NCBI GenBank assembly: GCA_017441045.1 | Contig: JAFSAK010000081.1 | Span: 1-6,378, forward strand | From: Clostridia bacterium | GTDB lineage: Bacteria; Bacillota_A; Clostridia; Oscillospirales; Acutalibacteraceae | Reading direction: 5' to 3' | DNA: 6,378 nucleotides | Shown: positions 6,125-6,378 of the stretch, piece after piece | Layout: each line of letters starts with the position of its first letter | Numbering within the stretch: position 1 is the stretch's first letter | The notes under the pieces: model-generated | Told to the model about the DNA's origin: nothing | Database searches by the model: none | What the model saw: only the letters and a program-made list of their open reading frames with translations | Translations under genes and position numbers: made by a program

Positions 6125-6196
6125 ATGATATTGACCTAACGGTCAAATGATGTTTGCGGTTTCGCCGCAAAACGATGTTGTGTTCTGCGAACACAA
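6125..6196. repeat. Tandem array of three linker-plus-hairpin modules
   Basis: Three perfect stem-loops follow bcp, each preceded by a 6-nt linker: ATGATA (6125-6130), ATGATG (6147-6152) and ACGATG (6172-6177). The stems are TTGACC/GGTCAA (6131-6146, 4-nt loop), TTTGCGG/CCGCAAA (6153-6171, 5-nt loop) and TTGTGTTC/GAACACAA (6178-6196, 3-nt loop). Stem sequences differ while linkers are nearly constant, so base pairing rather than sequence is what recurs. I recall similar hairpin strings as dispersed elements in Clostridia genomes, but this cannot be verified here. No coding frame with a start is evident across it. Confidence 0.75.
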
Positions 6197-6199
6197 ACA

Positions 6200-6239
6200 C
6201 AAAAAGAGAAGGACTGCTAATGCAGTCCTTCTCTTTTTG
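6200..6239. terminator. Strong bidirectional terminator hairpin after bcp
   Basis: A perfect 18-bp stem (6200-6217 with 6222-6239) with a TAAT loop. It has an A-run at the base of one arm and a T-run at the base of the other, so either strand ends in a U-tract. It lies 80 nt after the bcp stop and also contains the stop codon of the convergent minus-strand frame, so it probably ends transcription from both sides. Confidence 0.85.
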
Positions 6240-6378
6240 GTGCACCGAGTGCACTGATATCCGAACCTAAAACGCCTGCTTCTTCAAGCTCGGCAAAAGT
6301 CATTTCCCGTGAGCAATCTTTGTAATTACAGCCAAAATAAATTCTCCCGTCATCCCAAAGAACGATTTTATTTATAAA
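6217..6378 (-). CDS. Unrecognised protein, C-terminal 53 residues (5' end beyond window)
   Basis: An open minus-strand frame enters from the right edge and runs 53 codons to a TAG at plus-strand 6217-6219. The visible part reads FINKIVLWDDGRIYFGCN, YKDCSREMTFAELEEAG and VLGSDISALGAPKREGLH. It shows a beta-like start (IVLWDDGRIYFG), two cysteines (Cys17 and Cys22) and an acidic helix (MTFAELEEAG). Codon use is like that of the neighbours, and the amino-acid mix is that of a soluble protein. I do not recognise the family. The only internal ATG (codon 26, M of REMTF) would give a 28-residue peptide and has no clear ribosome site; a longer gene continuing past the edge is more likely. The last seven sense codons and the stop fall in the terminator hairpin. 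Confidence 0.55.
   Translation of the reverse strand, partial: FINKIVLWDDGRIYFGCNYKDCSREMTFAELEEAGVLGSDISALGAPKREGLH

Noticed and set aside
6125..6196. Hairpin series considered as a CRISPR array
   Set aside because: There is no direct repeat of 20 bases or more and no uniform spacers. The recurring parts are 6-nt linkers around different inverted repeats.
6239..6256. GGTGCACC followed by AGTGCACT, suggestive of a tRNA 3' end or an operator
   Set aside because: No T-arm GTTCGAATCC-like sequence or acceptor partner follows, and the bases are explained by the minus-strand codons for ISALGAP.

Overview
The window looks like part of a low-to-moderate GC genome from a gut-type anaerobic Clostridia (Bacillota) organism. 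This rests on strong AGGAGG-type ribosome sites, sigma-A promoters with extended -10 boxes, an A/T-rich codon preference, a thioredoxin reductase with the GDVRTKPxRQ ending common in Firmicutes, and paired short CHR transporters. No rRNA, tRNA or CRISPR is present, so the lineage is an inference.

Left block (1-2132, + strand): the 3' end of a probable bacterial microcompartment (BMC) locus. A hexameric BMC shell protein gene is followed after 17 nt by a DeoR-family sugar regulator and after 11 nt by a class II (zinc) ketose-bisphosphate-type aldolase. The aldolase carries a glycine-rich linker and a short amphipathic helix after its normal end, which looks like a BMC encapsulation peptide. 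Read together, this suggests a sugar-phosphate-cleaving metabolosome in which the aldolase is cargo and the DeoR protein senses a phosphorylated sugar. A bidirectional terminator closes the block.

Middle block (2136-4319, - strand): a membrane-anchored alpha/beta hydrolase with its own extended -10 promoter, then an intrinsic terminator, then two translationally coupled short CHR-domain (chromate-transporter family) proteins that probably form a heteromeric permease.

Right block (4334-6239, + strand): a sigma-A promoter drives thioredoxin, thioredoxin reductase and a PrxQ/BCP peroxiredoxin. This is a complete NADPH -> TrxB -> TrxA -> Bcp peroxide-reducing chain, with the last two genes overlapping by 4 nt.

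After bcp there is a compact array of three different hairpins separated by near-identical 6-nt linkers. It leads into an 18-bp perfect hairpin terminator. On the opposite strand an unrecognised reading frame enters from the right edge, and its last codons and stop are encoded inside that terminator. The hairpin array plus this convergent frame is the least explained part of the window. The aldolase tail is the most informative functional clue.
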